From NCBI GenBank assembly GCA_007844125.1, contig CM017558.1, forward strand, positions 52,201,334 through 52,265,333: a DNA stretch of 64,000 bases. Reading direction: 5' to 3'. A model generated the notes under the pieces. It saw nothing but the letters and a program-made list of their open reading frames with translations, did not search any database and was not told where the DNA came from. The stretch's first letter is position 1. Each line of letters starts with the position of its first letter. The position numbers and the translations under genes were made by a program. Source of the DNA: Sinonovacula constricta (Eukaryota > Mollusca > Bivalvia > Cardiida > Solecurtidae). Shown here one piece after another: positions 12,601 through 25,344 of the stretch.

Positions 12601-13268
12601 GAATCATCATTGTTTTAAACAATTAAATCCACAAACCACTTTGTATACTACGATACAAGCGTCACAAGATCTTGACCACACTTACAATTTCTTCTACGCT
12701 CGAAAGAGTTTCAACCCCAACGATCTAATTCAATCAACTTAATCCCAAAGACTATAAAAACCCGTATATGAATGTCGAGTATACAATCGGTAACAATCGG
12801 TATTTTCCGTTTATGAATGAACATATAAGGAACGGGTACGTACGAATTTACTTCGATTACGATCGGACAAATACGCTAGATTGCCCAAAAGCTACACCTT
12901 TAAATCTTTCACAATATATATCGGCACACAGCCTTTGTTATTCTTTCCTTACTGGGATTTCTCTCCAGGTTTGCTGCCCCGCTGTCCAACAAAAGCTGAC
13001 CAGCCAAATACAGAATATAATCCACATGTTTTTAAATACCAATCTAGCTAACACGCGGATTCACTTAATCCCTTAAATTGGCGGCCTATCAACAACAACT
13101 TTCACTACAATCCATATAATGAATACATACATAAAAATCTCACAATATTATGTATACATGTATGTGCATGTCTGATTTCATAATCAACATATATTGTCGG
13201 AGAGAGTAAAACTATACATAAAAGTTTAATTCCTCTTTACACCTTTGTTGGTGCAATTGTTGTTTTGT
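9672..13268. other. No recognisable feature
   Basis: About 3.6 kb of AT-rich DNA. Open frames such as 12768-13076 (plus) and 12109-12315 (minus) are short, lack motifs and have poor splice context. No repeat array or RNA gene was seen. Confidence 0.5.
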
Positions 13269-13535
13269 TTGTTTCGGTATGTGAAGTTCGACGAGGGTTC
13301 GAGTCCCGTTAGGAGAGTGACCTTTTGTGTGGAGAGGCCTTTTAGCTGCGGTGCACCGGGGATTCTACCAAGACATGTTTCTTGAGGACTTCACCAATAA
13401 CTAGCAGGACTTCGTCAATTTGACAGTAATTGACCATACTAACCTAAACTGTGACAGTGGGATGTTACACAACCAAACCAGTTACCCATAAAGCAGCTCG
13501 GTCGGTGTTGTTGTTGTTGTTGTTTTTAATTTAGA
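13269..13535 (+). mobile_element. tRNA-derived SINE with GTT tail
   Basis: A B-box-like stretch (GAGGGTTCGAGTCCCG) at about 13291-13306 is followed by a non-tRNA body containing GTGCACCGGGGATTCTACC. A (GTT)n-plus-T tail ends the element near 13530. That order fits an intact 3' end of a plus-strand SINE; the A-box half upstream is weak. A related body fragment lies near 21985. Confidence 0.55.
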
Positions 13536-13609
13536 ACTATGTGTATTATAATACACTGCTCAGGCATTGAAACAATTTGTTATATATATGAGACAAATGG
13601 TTGTGGATA

Positions 13610-13965
13610 AGTATTTTGTTTGCTACGTTAGATAATTACCACAAGTTATCTTCTTACAACGTTAAATAATAACCATAAGTTATCTTCTTACAACGTTAAA
13701 TAATAACCACAAGTTATCTTCCTAGATCGTTTGTTAATAACCCTCTCCTATCTTCTTACAACATTTGATAATAACCATTAGTTATCTTCTGACATTGTTT
13801 TATAATAACCCTAAGGTATCTTCTGATATTGTTTTATAATAACCCTAAGGTATCTTCTGATATTGTTTTATAATAACCCTAAGGTATCTTCTGATATCGT
13901 TTTATAATAACCCTTATTGTCTTCTGACATCGTTTTATAATAATCCTTGGGTATCTTCTTATAAG
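13610..13965. repeat. 34-bp minisatellite
   Basis: About ten tandem copies of a 34-bp unit, core TATAATAACCCTAAGGTATC followed by TTCTGATATTGTTT. Unit starts lie at 13801, 13835 and 13869. Copies on the left are more diverged (CAACGTTAAATAATAACCAC) than those in the middle. Confidence 0.9.
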
Positions 13966-14504
13966 TTGGATAGTAAATATTGAGTAAAGATAACCGATTA
14001 AATCTCGATTCGAATCTTCAACCTTTCATTAAAAATGATAATTAACACTAATACGTTCAGCAACTGTAGTTCTTTATTTGCTAACGGTTATTTCTAGAAC
14101 TAAGTTATCAAAAGAAGTTTTACGGACTTAAACACGTATTCATTTATCGTTCTCTAAAAGTACACGGAATATGACATACCCATGCAAGGCGCGCCATTTC
14201 AATGCTTACAATGAATACTTGTCTGCCCTTATCTGTTAGCAACTTTGTTTATGTTTATTTAGCTAACCTGTCGAATAAACAGTTCGATTTAATATGGAGT
14301 ATTGATTTTTAACAGCCAAATTACAGTTTGTAAATATATATTTTATATAGATTTAGTAATCTCAATGCATAGCTTTATCTGTGTTTATTTATTGTCATCC
14401 ATGTATATCAGAATGCATGGATAAAATACTTATGAATTAATTATTGGCTTATTATTAACTCGCCCCTGTTTTCATGGTATGGTATTGAAATTGCTTTTAC
14501 TCGG
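13966..14504. other. No recognisable feature
   Basis: AT-rich sequence without coding or repeat structure that I can support. Confidence 0.5.
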
Positions 14505-14652
14505 ATATTGCAACAGTTGGTAAATGCAAGTCGGCTGGAAGACCTTCTCACATTAAGTCCTTCGCCCCGAACGGGGCTCGAACCCACGCGGTGAGAGGCT
14601 AGTCAAGGAGTTACAAATTGGTGACTCTACCACTACGCCACGAGCGCCCCCG
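14505..14652 (-). mobile_element. tRNA-derived SINE head, well preserved
   Basis: On the minus strand the element opens with GGGGGCGCTCGTGGCGTAGT and continues GGTAGAG, an A-box-like D-arm. An anticodon region, TTTGTAACTCC, comes next. It closes with CGCGTGGGTTCGAGCCCCG, an exact B-box type T-arm. The spacing between anticodon and T-arm is long, as in tRNA-Leu or tRNA-Ser. This is the best preserved head of the family also seen at 38.4, 52.9, 53.3 and 62.1 kb. It is also the best match to the satellite unit at the right end of the window. Confidence 0.75.
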
Positions 14653-15139
14653 ATTTGAATGTTAAGGGTTATCTCTGTCTGTGGGCCCTTTGTTAACAAT
14701 TATTACACATTGAGCCATAATAAAACTCTGCATGGGCCGTGTTGAGTGTATTTGAGCAGCTTTTGTACGGTTGCACTGCATATCTATTTGTATTATACCG
14801 CATGACTCAACATAAGAACTTTGTGAAACACAATAATTAAAAAGAAATGGCTAAATCGATAAAGATATTTAACGCAAGAACACACATTTATTCCAAGTTC
14901 ACAATCTAACACCAATCTTACTTGTGCAGTCAATAAGTCACCATGCGTTATGTAATCAGACAAATCCATTCATCACAAACTAAGAACAAACACAACCTTC
15001 GCCGCCCCCACCTCCCTTATTTTTGGCTAAAGTCCATTGCTTTTGCTGTGTTTTATTACTTATATACAATTGACAATTAATACTTTCTTCAAAAAGTTCA
15101 ATGTGTACAACAGCACTTTGAATTATTTTTTCCGGAAAC

Positions 15140-15225
15140 TTCTTGTATATTTTTTTTATTTATTTGGGTTTTACGGCACACCGACATTTAACAGGTCATA
15201 CGGCGCCGAATACAAGCTTAAATGT
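15140..15225 (-). mobile_element. SINE body fragment
   Basis: A TTTATTTATTTGGGTTTTACGG-like stretch followed by CACCGAC and AGGTCATACGGCGCC resembles the conserved body of mollusc SINEs as I remember them. No tRNA head is visible beside it, so this is a fragment. The orientation is inferred from the A/T-rich tail lying on the left. Confidence 0.4.
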
Positions 15226-16354
15226 GAATAGAGCATAAACAGCTTAAAACCAAATGATGCAAGTCAAATATAGAAAAATATAAAAACTATCAGGTTAAAA
15301 AAATAAATTATAACTGAAAACAGGTCAACTCTTGTATATTAATGTATCGCAATATATAAATATTATTTAAGAATTCGCAAATTAACAGACCGTATGTTCT
15401 ATGACAATTTTTATTTATCAAAATGTATGCATATGAACAGTACAATTTATTATTTATTATGTAGATGTGAACGTGAATCTGTAGAATGTGTACTATATAT
15501 TTTATAATATGAACTGTCACAAGAAACTGTATAGTGTATCATTACTGAATAAACATAGATCTGTCTCTTAGCAATACATTAACAAGTTCTTAATATGCAG
15601 GATGTCGTGTTTTGTGATTACATGTATTTGCAATACAAACTGTTTCAATTGATTTGCCAGATATTTTGATATATATAACGTTGCCTGTAACACAACCCAA
15701 AATGCTACAATGATATGGCGATCTGAGAATAGTTTGTATGTGTCTAACAATGTTTCCTTTTACGTGATTGTGATTGGCTTATTGTATTATTCGTCGGCAC
15801 CATTATAACCCATTAAGCAGATAGAATCAAATTCGTCCCTTCATCAAGAGAGATGATACACTTGTCATTGTGTCAAACGCCGCTGTTCATTGTTTAAAAG
15901 CGATTTAATTAAATACACCTAATTGAACGTGACTATCTATGACAATGCTTTGCTCGTGAATTTGCACGACACGTGCTCAGTGTAAGTGAGAAATTACAAG
16001 AATACAAGATTAATTAACGTGAATCTGTTTGGCACGAGCTAGTGTACGTGCCGGTAATTTCCTTGTTATATTGTAACCTTTACTTGTACATTTATATGAC
16101 AAAGAATTAAGCGTCGGTGATAATGTTTATGGCATAATATTAAAATAGTTGATTTTTAATGATAACTACACACTTTCGCGACTTATATACAACAAAGGAT
16201 TGCGTGTACGTGGTGTTATATAACAATGGTGAATTTATATGACAAGCTCTTAATGTTTATGACTTTATATGACACGGTTTTAATAAATGTTAATATAGAA
16301 TGTATCACACGAGCAAGTGCATGTTTAATTAAAAGACAACAGATGAATGATCGT
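15226..16354. other. No recognisable feature
   Basis: AT-rich sequence. The 60-70 codon minus-strand frames at 15308-15520 and 15568-15750 show no motif. Confidence 0.5.
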
Positions 16355-16640
16355 GACTTTATGACAATAACTCAGTGTTCGTATATTTATATGACAACAA
16401 CTTAGTGTTCGTATTTTTAAATGACAACAGCTCTGTGTTCGTATATTTATATAACAACAGCTCGGTGTTCGTATAGTTATATAACAACAGCTCGGTGTTT
16501 GTATATTTATATGACAACACCTCAGTGTTCGTATATTTATATAACAACAGCTCGGTGTTTGTATATTTATATGACAACAGCTCAGTGTTCGTAAATTTAT
16601 ATGACAACAGCTCAGTGTTCGTGGATTATTGTATAACAGT
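16355..16640. repeat. 30-bp minisatellite
   Basis: About nine tandem copies of a 30-bp unit, core ATGACAACAGCTCAGTGTTC plus GTATATTTAT. Two successive unit starts lie at 16451 and 16481. The unit is a multiple of three, which is why an 82-codon minus-strand frame with a Tyr-Thr-Asn-Thr-Glu-Leu-Leu repeat stays open across it. That frame is not a gene. Confidence 0.92.
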
Positions 16641-18480
16641 TCGGTGTTTGTGAATTTCTTTTACAAGCTCATTCATTTGTTTATTCATACGACAAGATCT
16701 TAAAGTGCAGTACGCCATATCTTAAAAATAGCTTAAAGTTCGAGAATTTATATCAGGGCATAAACTTAATGTAATCGAATTTTATAAACGATGTGGGGTC
16801 GTTTATTTAGCAGGCTAGAAATACATACCTGTTGTCATGTCACGCAAGTCCCCGCTGTAATAGGTAAATATACCCATGTGTTTCTTTGTTCACAATAACT
16901 TGGTTCTCACAATTCGACGATGTCTATTAACGAGCTCATTGTTATGTTTGTGCACATGGACGCCTATAATAAGTAACCAATAAGCAGGTACATGTAGTAT
17001 GTTTCTCCAAAACTTCAACAATGTCCAAATATGAACTTAAAGTTTACGTCACGGCACAATACGAATTGTAGAAAATGTGGACTTATAGCCAACTATAAAG
17101 CAGAAATTATTGACATTGAACTTTGTCACATTGATACATGTCAATTATATTCTGTATTAGCTTTGAAGTTGACAAAGCAATAAATTTAAATTAACAACAT
17201 TCCCATTTGGAACCCGCCCCTTTCTTAAGGCAAACATGTCTATCTTTGTTTTCTGTACTATAAGTAAATCCCTGTTAAAACCAAGTGTGCTGATACATCC
17301 AACCATTGCATTACACCAGTTTTTTCTCTTCTAAGCAAGCATCGTCTTCTTTGTCCAAAGTAATTATAAGAACTTTACATTCCCATTTTCACAGTTGTTC
17401 ACCAACATATGAGAGAAGTGCCGCCAATATACGAACACTTCTTTGCAATATTTGATATCCTCTAATTGTGCTCTTCCTTGTACGTCAATGTACGAATGCA
17501 AATCTAACAAAATCATGTACTTCCCACCTTTGCTATTTTAATCCACATAGATCCAAATAAAAAGGTTCCTGTCTGTGACGTCACATTCGCGCTTTTGTGG
17601 TGATGTGAAATAAACACTCTATTTACATGCTTTGAGTCACACATGCATTTTCATGTACACAAAATGGAGTCCTTTTGAACGAAGACTGTTTATCGGGAAG
17701 TAAGCTTTGGCGATCGCTATTGATCACTCACCCAATGGAGCCATTGGTATCACAGACTTACCTGTTTGTAGCAGCAATATTGGAAATTCTTGTGGAAACC
17801 TTCTCCCAGAAATAAGGCCAAATGGACACTGCAGGTAGATAGGTATCTTCCATTGTAGATAGATCTCTTCCATTGTGCTACGGATATATACCGTCTATTT
17901 ATACACAGCACACCTCTAACACATAACCAGTGAGTTCTTGGGGTCACTAAAACCGACTTGCTCTACATGTTGAGCCATAGTATTGTTGTAATATTGTATT
18001 ACTTATGTAATACATGTAGAGCAGGCAACATTGTCGATTCTTTGTTTATAGTTTTTTTTATTTCCTTGGGTAAATTTCATTCACATTGACAGTTCAACCT
18101 TATGAAGACGTGACCTGTTAACCGAGTCATTTTATCGACCCAACAAAACAGTGGCACACAAAAGAATCAATGGTTTATTGAACACTAAACAAGTTAGTGT
18201 TTTCTATAAGCTACGTTGACAAAGAGGCTAGTGTCCGATGGAGAGATGGTAAGTAAACACTAGACACGTATGAGGGTTCAACCGGGTATTGGTTGTGTGT
18301 AAGCTTAATTGTTCCAACAGACTGGGTAAGCCGCGGGCAGTGCTGAAATACGGATCCATTAATAACGCAACATGAGTATGCAATGTTATGCATGTCATGT
18401 AGATACTGGTACCTCATTTATGGCCTATTGGTACATGTATACGATGTATACGGTTCAGCATACGGTTATTCAAAACAGAA
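16641..18480. other. No recognisable feature
   Basis: AT-rich sequence. A small palindromic run (GTAATATTGTATTACTTATGTAATAC region) lies at about 17989-18014. Open frames near 17750 and 18211 on the minus strand have no motif. Confidence 0.5.
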
Positions 18481-18850
18481 CAGAAAAATAATGAATTGGA
18501 ATGAGAGACAGTTGGCTGATAGGATAGAAGAAAGGAACAGACGGGCATACGAACAGGATGATAGACAGGAAGGCAGACGGACTTCATACGAACGAACGAA
18601 CGGAAAGACAGAGGGAATATGCTTTTAAAAATAAACTAAGGAAGATAACTTAAAATCGAAGATGATAAAGTAACTGTTCTTGTGCACTGCTTTTCTACTC
18701 TTCAAGATTCAACCAACATCATTATTTGAAGTTAGTATGTCAAAATGGTTTCGGAGATATGCTCTGAACAAAAATATGACGGACGGAAGGGCGAAAGGAA
18801 GCACGGGCGGAAAGGCGGACGGACGAAGGGCAAAGGACAAATCTGCGAAT
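18481..18850. repeat. Purine-rich GACGGACGAA-type stretches
   Basis: Two blocks (about 18521-18615 and 18778-18840) are rich in GACGG, GGACGGA and ACGAACGAACG. Similar GACGG-rich runs end the 145-bp-core elements at 28.4, 31.4 and 49.1 kb, but here the rest of that element is missing. Lys/Arg-rich frames across the blocks are compositional artefacts. Confidence 0.5.
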
Positions 18851-19403
18851 ATAATTATTGTTCTTGGGGCATAAATATGATTTTATCAATACAATTTATT
18901 TTGGCAAAATCGCACTTTTACTAAAATGTTAAAACTGCACAGTGTTTGTTAGATCTAGTTTACAAATAAGTTCAATATTTACATGCGAAAATCTTGATCT
19001 CAAATGTTTTTGTTTTATTTTATGTTGCCATATATAGCGTTGATTTAAACTTTCAACAAACAAACCCTCCCAGATCAGCTTGTATACCAAATCTCACTCT
19101 TAACATAAGATAAATGCGCGCGAATACGCGTGGTATGTAGATATTATCTTTGTTAAATATTGTTCAATAATTTGTAGAAAAATACTTACTAGGAGTATGA
19201 CTAAGATTAATCAAATGTGCAGGAGTTTCATGGAGATTGCGAACACATGGCTAGCCAATCAAACAAAGAGTCATTTATGATTTATAATTGCATTTGGCTT
19301 AATTAGCGTGGTTTCTGTGTATTTTTTCCGGTGAGCCTGATGGAATTACCCCTTTCAATTTGTTAGCTCTCCATCGACGTCAGAAAGTGTATGTCTGTTG
19401 TGA
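18851..19403. other. No recognisable feature
   Basis: AT-rich sequence leading into the 24-bp array. No coding or RNA signal seen. Confidence 0.5.
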
Positions 19404-19419
19404 TTAAGTTATTAATGTG

Positions 19420-21180
19420 CTTAAACAGGTAAACAGACGGGAGAGTCGTGGGCTTAGACGGGCGGAGAGACAAGGATTAGACAGACGGAGAAACATGTGG
19501 TTAGACAGACGGAGAAACATGGGCTTAAACAGATGGAGAGACATGGGCTTAGACACGGAGAGACATTGGCTTAAACAGATGGAGAAACATGGACTTAGAC
19601 AGATGGAGAAACATCGGCTTAGACAGACGAAGAAACATGGGTTTAGAATGAAGGAGAGGCATGGGCTTAGACTCACAGAGAGACATGGGCTTAGACACAC
19701 GGAAAACATCTGCTTAGACTCACGGGGAGACATGGGCTTAGACACACAGAGAGACATGGGCTTAGGCACACGGAAAAACATCTGCTCAGACTCACGGGAA
19801 GACATGGGCTTAGACACACGGAGAGACATGGGCTTAGACTCACAGAGAGACATGGGCTTAGACACACAGCGAGACATGGGCTTAGACACACGGAGAGACA
19901 TGGGCTTAGACTCACAGAGAGACATGGTCTTAGACTCACAGAGAGACATGGGCTTAGACTCGCAGAGAGGCATGGGCTTAGACACACGGAAAAATATCTG
20001 CTTAGACTCACGGGGAGACATGGGCTTAGACACACAGAGAGACATGGGCTTAGGCACACGGAAAAACATCTGCTCAGACTCACGGGGAGACATGGGCTTA
20101 GACACACGGAGAGACATGGGCTTAGACACACGGAGAGACATGGGCTTAGACTCACAGAGAGACATGGGCTTAGACACACAGAGAGACATGGGCTTAGACA
20201 TACGGAGAGACATGGGCTTAGACTCACAGAGAGACATGGTCTTAGACTCACAGAGAGACATGGGCTTAGACTCACAGAGAGGCATGGGCTTAGACACACG
20301 GAAAAATATCTGCTTAGACTCACGGAGAGACATAGGCATAGACACACAGAGAGACATGGGCTTAGACATACAATAACATACAGACATAGGCTAAGACACG
20401 CGGAGAGACGTGAAATTGGGCAGACTGGGAAACACTGGCTTAGACACACGGAGAGCCATGGGTTTAGACAGATGGAGAGACATGGGCTTAGACACACAGA
20501 GAGACATGGGCTTAGACTCACAGAGAGACATGGTCTTAGACTCACAGAGAGACATGGGCTTAGACTCGCAGAGAGGCATGGGCTTAGACACACGGAAAAA
20601 TATCTGCTTAGACTCACGGGGAGACATGGGCTTAGACACACAGAGAGACATGGGCTTAGGCACACGGAAAAACATCTGCTCAGACTCACGGGGAGACATG
20701 GGCTTAGACACACGGAGAGACATGGGCTTAGACACACGGAGAGACATGGGCTTAGACTCACAGAGAGACATGGGCTTAGACACACAGAGAGACATGGGCT
20801 TAGACATACGGAGAGACATGGGCTTAGACTCACAGAGAGACATGGTCTTAGACTCACAGAGAGACATGGGCTTAGACTCACAGAGAGGCATGGGCTTAGA
20901 CACACCGAAAAATATCTGCTTAGACTCACGGAGAGACATAGGCATAGACACACAGAGAGACATGGGCTTAGACATACAATAACATACAGACATAGGCTAA
21001 GACACGCGGAGAGACGTGACATTGGGCAGACTGGGAAACACTGGCTTAGACACACGGAGAGCCATGGGTTTAGACAGATGGAGAGACATGGGCTTTGACA
21101 CACAGAGAGACATGGGCTTAGACACATGGAAAGACAGGGGCTTAGAAACACGGAAGGGCACGTGCTAAGACACAAACGAT
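19420..21180. repeat. 24-bp minisatellite with 606-bp higher-order duplication
   Basis: About 70 tandem copies of a 24-bp unit, core GAGAGACATGGGCTTAGACA plus CACG or CTCA. The marker CAATAACATA occurs at 20371 and again at 20977, exactly 606 bp apart, and the flanking units repeat in the same order, so a multi-unit block has been duplicated. Because 24 is a multiple of three, long frames stay open on both strands (for example 494 codons on the minus strand at 19691-21175, a Cys-Leu-Ser-Pro repeat). They show no start context or unique domain, and I treat them as artefacts. Confidence 0.93.
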
Positions 21181-21239
21181 ATGGCTTAAAATGGATGGAA
21201 GAACAAACACAGAGTTCGACCTACCGGCAGATACACACA

Positions 21240-21545
21240 TGTAAACGATTATAACAATTTACAGGCGAACAGACATAGGGCTTGAAAGTCCTTCAGACAG
21301 TTATATGTAAACAGCATAATAATGAACGGGCGAACAGACATGGTGCTGGAACTTCCATCAGACAGATTTATTTAAACAGCATAACAATGCACGAAAAACA
21401 GACATAGGGCTGGACCGTCCTTCAGACTGATATATAAAAACAGCATAATAATGGACGGGCCAACAGCATAGGGCTGGACCTTCCTTCAGACAGATATACG
21501 TATGTAAACAGCATAACAATGCACGGACGAACAGACAAAGGGCGG
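21240..21545. repeat. ~65-bp degenerate tandem repeat
   Basis: About five copies of a unit near 65 bp, with a CAGACATAGGGCTGGACCTT block, a TTCAGACAGATATATG block and an AACAGCATAACAATGCACGG block in fixed order. It lies just right of the 24-bp array and shares the CAGACAT motif, so the two arrays may be related. Confidence 0.8.
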
Positions 21546-21954
21546 GGACATCAATTAACCGCCTTTCGAGGGATCCTTTTTAGACAACAATAATTCACTT
21601 GTTTGTATCTTTTTTAGAAAAAAAAATATAATAAATGGTCCAAACTGTCGGATACCAACTTTAAACTCTTATTCACCTCACTAATTAGTTAAAAAAGCTG
21701 ATATAACAACGCCAATGACACATACGGCAACTTTTTAATTTGCCATAATTAGTTTCTCCCGGTGAGGCTAATGAAGACTTTAGCGAACTGTGGGATGTGT
21801 TCATTTACTGCACAGGGGTGTCTTGTTGTACTCACTGGAACATTTTTTAATAATGATTGTACTTATTCCCCTTACCTCGAATAAAACGTAAGTCAACAGA
21901 CTTGTTATAAAAGTAAGTATTTAATCCGTGGATATGGTAGCTTGCAGTTTATTA
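21546..21954. other. No recognisable feature
   Basis: AT-rich sequence with an A-run at about 21617-21626. No other structure seen. Confidence 0.5.
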
Positions 21955-22060
21955 GCGGTGCGCCAGTCGGTGGTTCTACCCAGACCTTTTTCTGGCGTGT
22001 TCCTCCCCCAAAATTGCTAGACCTCACTATAATGATCATAACTGATACTGCAATGTATTT
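21955..22060 (+). mobile_element. SINE body fragment
   Basis: GCGGTGCGCCAGTCGGTGGTTC followed by TACCCAGACC corresponds to the body block at 13355-13375 (GTGCACCGGGGATTCTACC). No head is visible. Weak call by resemblance. Confidence 0.35.
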
Positions 22061-23439
22061 CAAAAACAAAGACAACATAAATTAATCTGTTAGGAGTGGC
22101 AAACTAAACAACTCGCAGAAGATTGATTCTAATAACTTAACATGTAAATTCATATTAACACTGTTGACTTGATCTTGAAAGACAGTGGTGATGTTATATA
22201 CCCGATTTATATACATGTGAAAAACGTGTTTGCACGCAACCATTTCAAGCAGCTCTCCTGGAATGCGACTAGCTAAAGAGCCGAGACATAAAGTTATCCT
22301 CAACGTCATCAGTCCAGTGTATGTATAGGGTAGTCTTTTAAGACGTTTCTATAGAAAATAGAAGCCGACATAGAAGTCTCAGGCTCACTTCTACCTTTCC
22401 CATAAAACTGTCAATCAAACTGTCAATCGTCTTTACGTGTTCAAACTTGTCGTCACAAGGAGTGGAGTCAAGCCAGAATGCGTGGTTTGTTGCACATGCG
22501 CAGTTGAAAAGAAAGCCATTTAGTAAAATAGATCGATCTGTTGTTTTTGTTTTGTTTTTTTTCATTGTAAAATAGAAAATAGAAAGGAGTTCTACTGAAA
22601 TAAATCGCCTTTAAGTAATCGTTCTTGGAAATGTCCTACGAATGACACCATGTTGCTCTATAAACAAGTGAAGTGCGGCAATTTCGTGAATTTAATTTCT
22701 GTTATTATTCAGTTTTGGTAAATTTCTGAAGTAAATGAGAATGTAGTTTAATTTAAGTTTAATTGCACTTGTTACTACGATGAACTATCTACAAGTCCAA
22801 TGTTATACTCTATTCTGTTGTTTGTATTGGGACCTTTTTCCATGCGTCCAAAGACAATTTTTTACTTTGTATAATTTATAAACAAGAAGATTTTACGGCT
22901 TTGTAAATATTTTAATAACAACAAGGTTTTGCTGTTTCTTGGGCGGTTTGTTGTTGGGCAAAAATTGTTTTATTGTTGTACCGGACCTCGGCGGCGACAT
23001 TCGACGCTTTGCATGAATGCTCTCTTGTATAGATATCGTCTTTGTTGCTATAGCCAGGGTATAGGCCTACTGACACTGAGGAATATAAATAATCCCGACC
23101 ATTACACGACTAGAAAAATACATTACCACTCTATTATGCACTAAATGTGTCGGATATATTCCCTATTGAATACTCATGCTGTATTGGATCAATTATAGTG
23201 TACTGATGTATGACCATCGGCGGTAGCGATTTGTAGGTCAAAAGGTCAGAGATTGCCGGGTCAAGGGAATAAATGGTAAAACAACAACAACGTTATTTCT
23301 TGGCATCTAACTTATATGCACCACTAGAGTTAGTAAGTGTTCTTACTTTAATTTAATTATCACTTTTGATTTTGTCAAAGCGGGCGAGGATATACATGTC
23401 ATATTTGAAAACATCTACAGTGGCTTTTCATAATAAGAT
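22061..23439. other. No recognisable feature
   Basis: AT-rich sequence. A 75-codon minus-strand frame at 22338-22565 and a 71-codon plus-strand frame at 22929-23144 have no recognisable domain or good splice context. Confidence 0.45.
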
Positions 23440-23775
23440 TTACATCAGCATCATCATCATCAAAATTATCGTCATCACCATCACAACCACCACCATCATC
23501 ATCCCAACCACCACCATCAACATCATCATCTATCACAACCATCATCGTCATCATCACAACCACCATCATCATCATCACAACCACCACCATCATCATCACA
23601 AACACCACCATCAAAATCATCATCTATGATAACCATAATCGTCATCATCACAACCACCACCATCAACATCATCATCTATCACAACCATAATCGTCATCAT
23701 CACAACCACTACCATCAGCATAATCATACATCACAACCACTATCATCATCATTATCATCATCATCCTATTTATGT
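23440..23775. repeat. CAT/CAC trinucleotide microsatellite
   Basis: Long imperfect run of ATC/CAT and CAC triplets, with an internal longer repeat (ACCACCATCAACATCATCAT twice). It translates as poly-His and Ile on one strand and poly-Met, Val and Asp on the other, which is an artefact. Confidence 0.95.
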
Positions 23776-25344
23776 TTGACAGTTACTGGTATAAATACTA
23801 AAACAAACACTATTCTGAGTGTAATTCTATTATAAAAATGTACATAACTAGTTCATGTGAACAATGTTTTTGCAAAGCGACTAGAAAAATATCAAATATA
23901 AATCTGGTACAGGTAAGGTCCTTTTCTATAGTAAATACATGATGACATGAGAAATGCGGTTTATGGTCAACATTAAACTTTCAAGATAGATTAAAGTCTA
24001 CCAGTTTATAAATGTGTTATATGTGTATATGTGTATGTTTTTGTGATGAAGATAAATGAGTTTGATCGATAGAATATATTCAAATGCATATAATTGGTCC
24101 GAAAATAAGACTTAATACTGTAGCACCACAGAAATCCCGGGTCACATTTATGAACCTTAAATTGATAAAAATAAGACACAATAAAGAGAAATATAATATC
24201 TCTAATATACTATATTACCGAATCGTTATAGAATCATGTTAGCAAATATGGCTTACATTGACATGTATAGGCAAATTACAATCAGATAAAAACCAAAATA
24301 CATATATAAATTCATTTGGTAATATTGACTGAGTAATTTTTTTTGTATCAATCAAGCCCATATTAATGAGCTTTGGTAAGTTTATTGAACATTTACTTAA
24401 TATGCAGCCTTCGTGAAACATAGCATGTTAACTTTTACCGGCTGCCTTTGTTAACAATATATACACGTAAATTTATCTTGTAACATAGAGTGGCACTTTT
24501 TCAATCATTCGCTTGATAATTTCAGAAAAATATCCCCGTAAAAGATAAAGAACATTCACAGACGTCTCTATTGGTGTTGTATGAAGGGCCGTCTGACTTA
24601 CATGTATATGCCAAAGAACAAACAAGTACGAGAGAAACACGAAATAACTTTGTAATTATAGTATAAATCAATATGCTAATTTAAGTACAACTCTGTTATA
24701 AAAAGCTTAGGCTGTGATTAATTTCCCGCTCTTACCGTATCAAACTGATCACTCTAGTGATTCTGTCGCTAATTACTGTCGACATGAAACCCAAGTAATG
24801 AAACCACGCATGTTACAGGAGTCACGTGACAACAACCATCGCGCATTCACTGTCGCAATACTTAGTTATTTGGTTGCGTAATTATTTAGAACATCAGCAC
24901 ATATCATTAATTATTATGTTGCATGTGTAAACGTTTATATCTTCTTAATACTCTATTATCAGCAAATACTACAGCAAAACACACTAAAATGCACAGGAAG
25001 ATTCCAGAATATCAGAGTTATATTATGTCAGTATATATTATTATGACCGCGTGGCTTTAAGAGATCGAGTGTCGAGTAGATGTATAAGACACAAGTGATC
25101 TCTAGGGCTCCACTCCACAACTTCCCACATCACACCGCTTTTAAAAGTAATACGATGCATTGCTGAAGCCCACAAGCGAACAAAGATACTGTTTACTGAC
25201 TGGTTGAATTCAGACGGTTTAGATAATGTCTCAGAATATGAATATCGAAGTTCGTTTTCTCGAACATATGCTCGACCGACGTCGACATAGCGAGTGTCGA
25301 GAGTAAATCAATCACACATCCCTCTCTCATGGCTCGCAGTCTTT
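23776..25344. other. 3' flank of the otopetrin gene, no other feature seen
   Basis: The minus-strand otopetrin stop lies at 25345-25347, so this is its 3' side. I found no canonical AATAAA on the minus strand in the first several hundred bases downstream, so the mRNA end cannot be placed. The rest is AT-rich with no coding signal. Confidence 0.45.

Noticed and set aside
19691..21175. 494-codon Cys-Leu-Ser-Pro-rich minus-strand frame as a repeat protein gene
   Set aside because: It is the direct translation of a 24-bp tandem array. Other frames on both strands are also open, there is no unique domain, and no start or splice context supports it.
23366..23835. Poly-His and poly-Met/Val/Asp frames as metal-binding proteins
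   Set aside because: They are translations of a CAT/CAC microsatellite.
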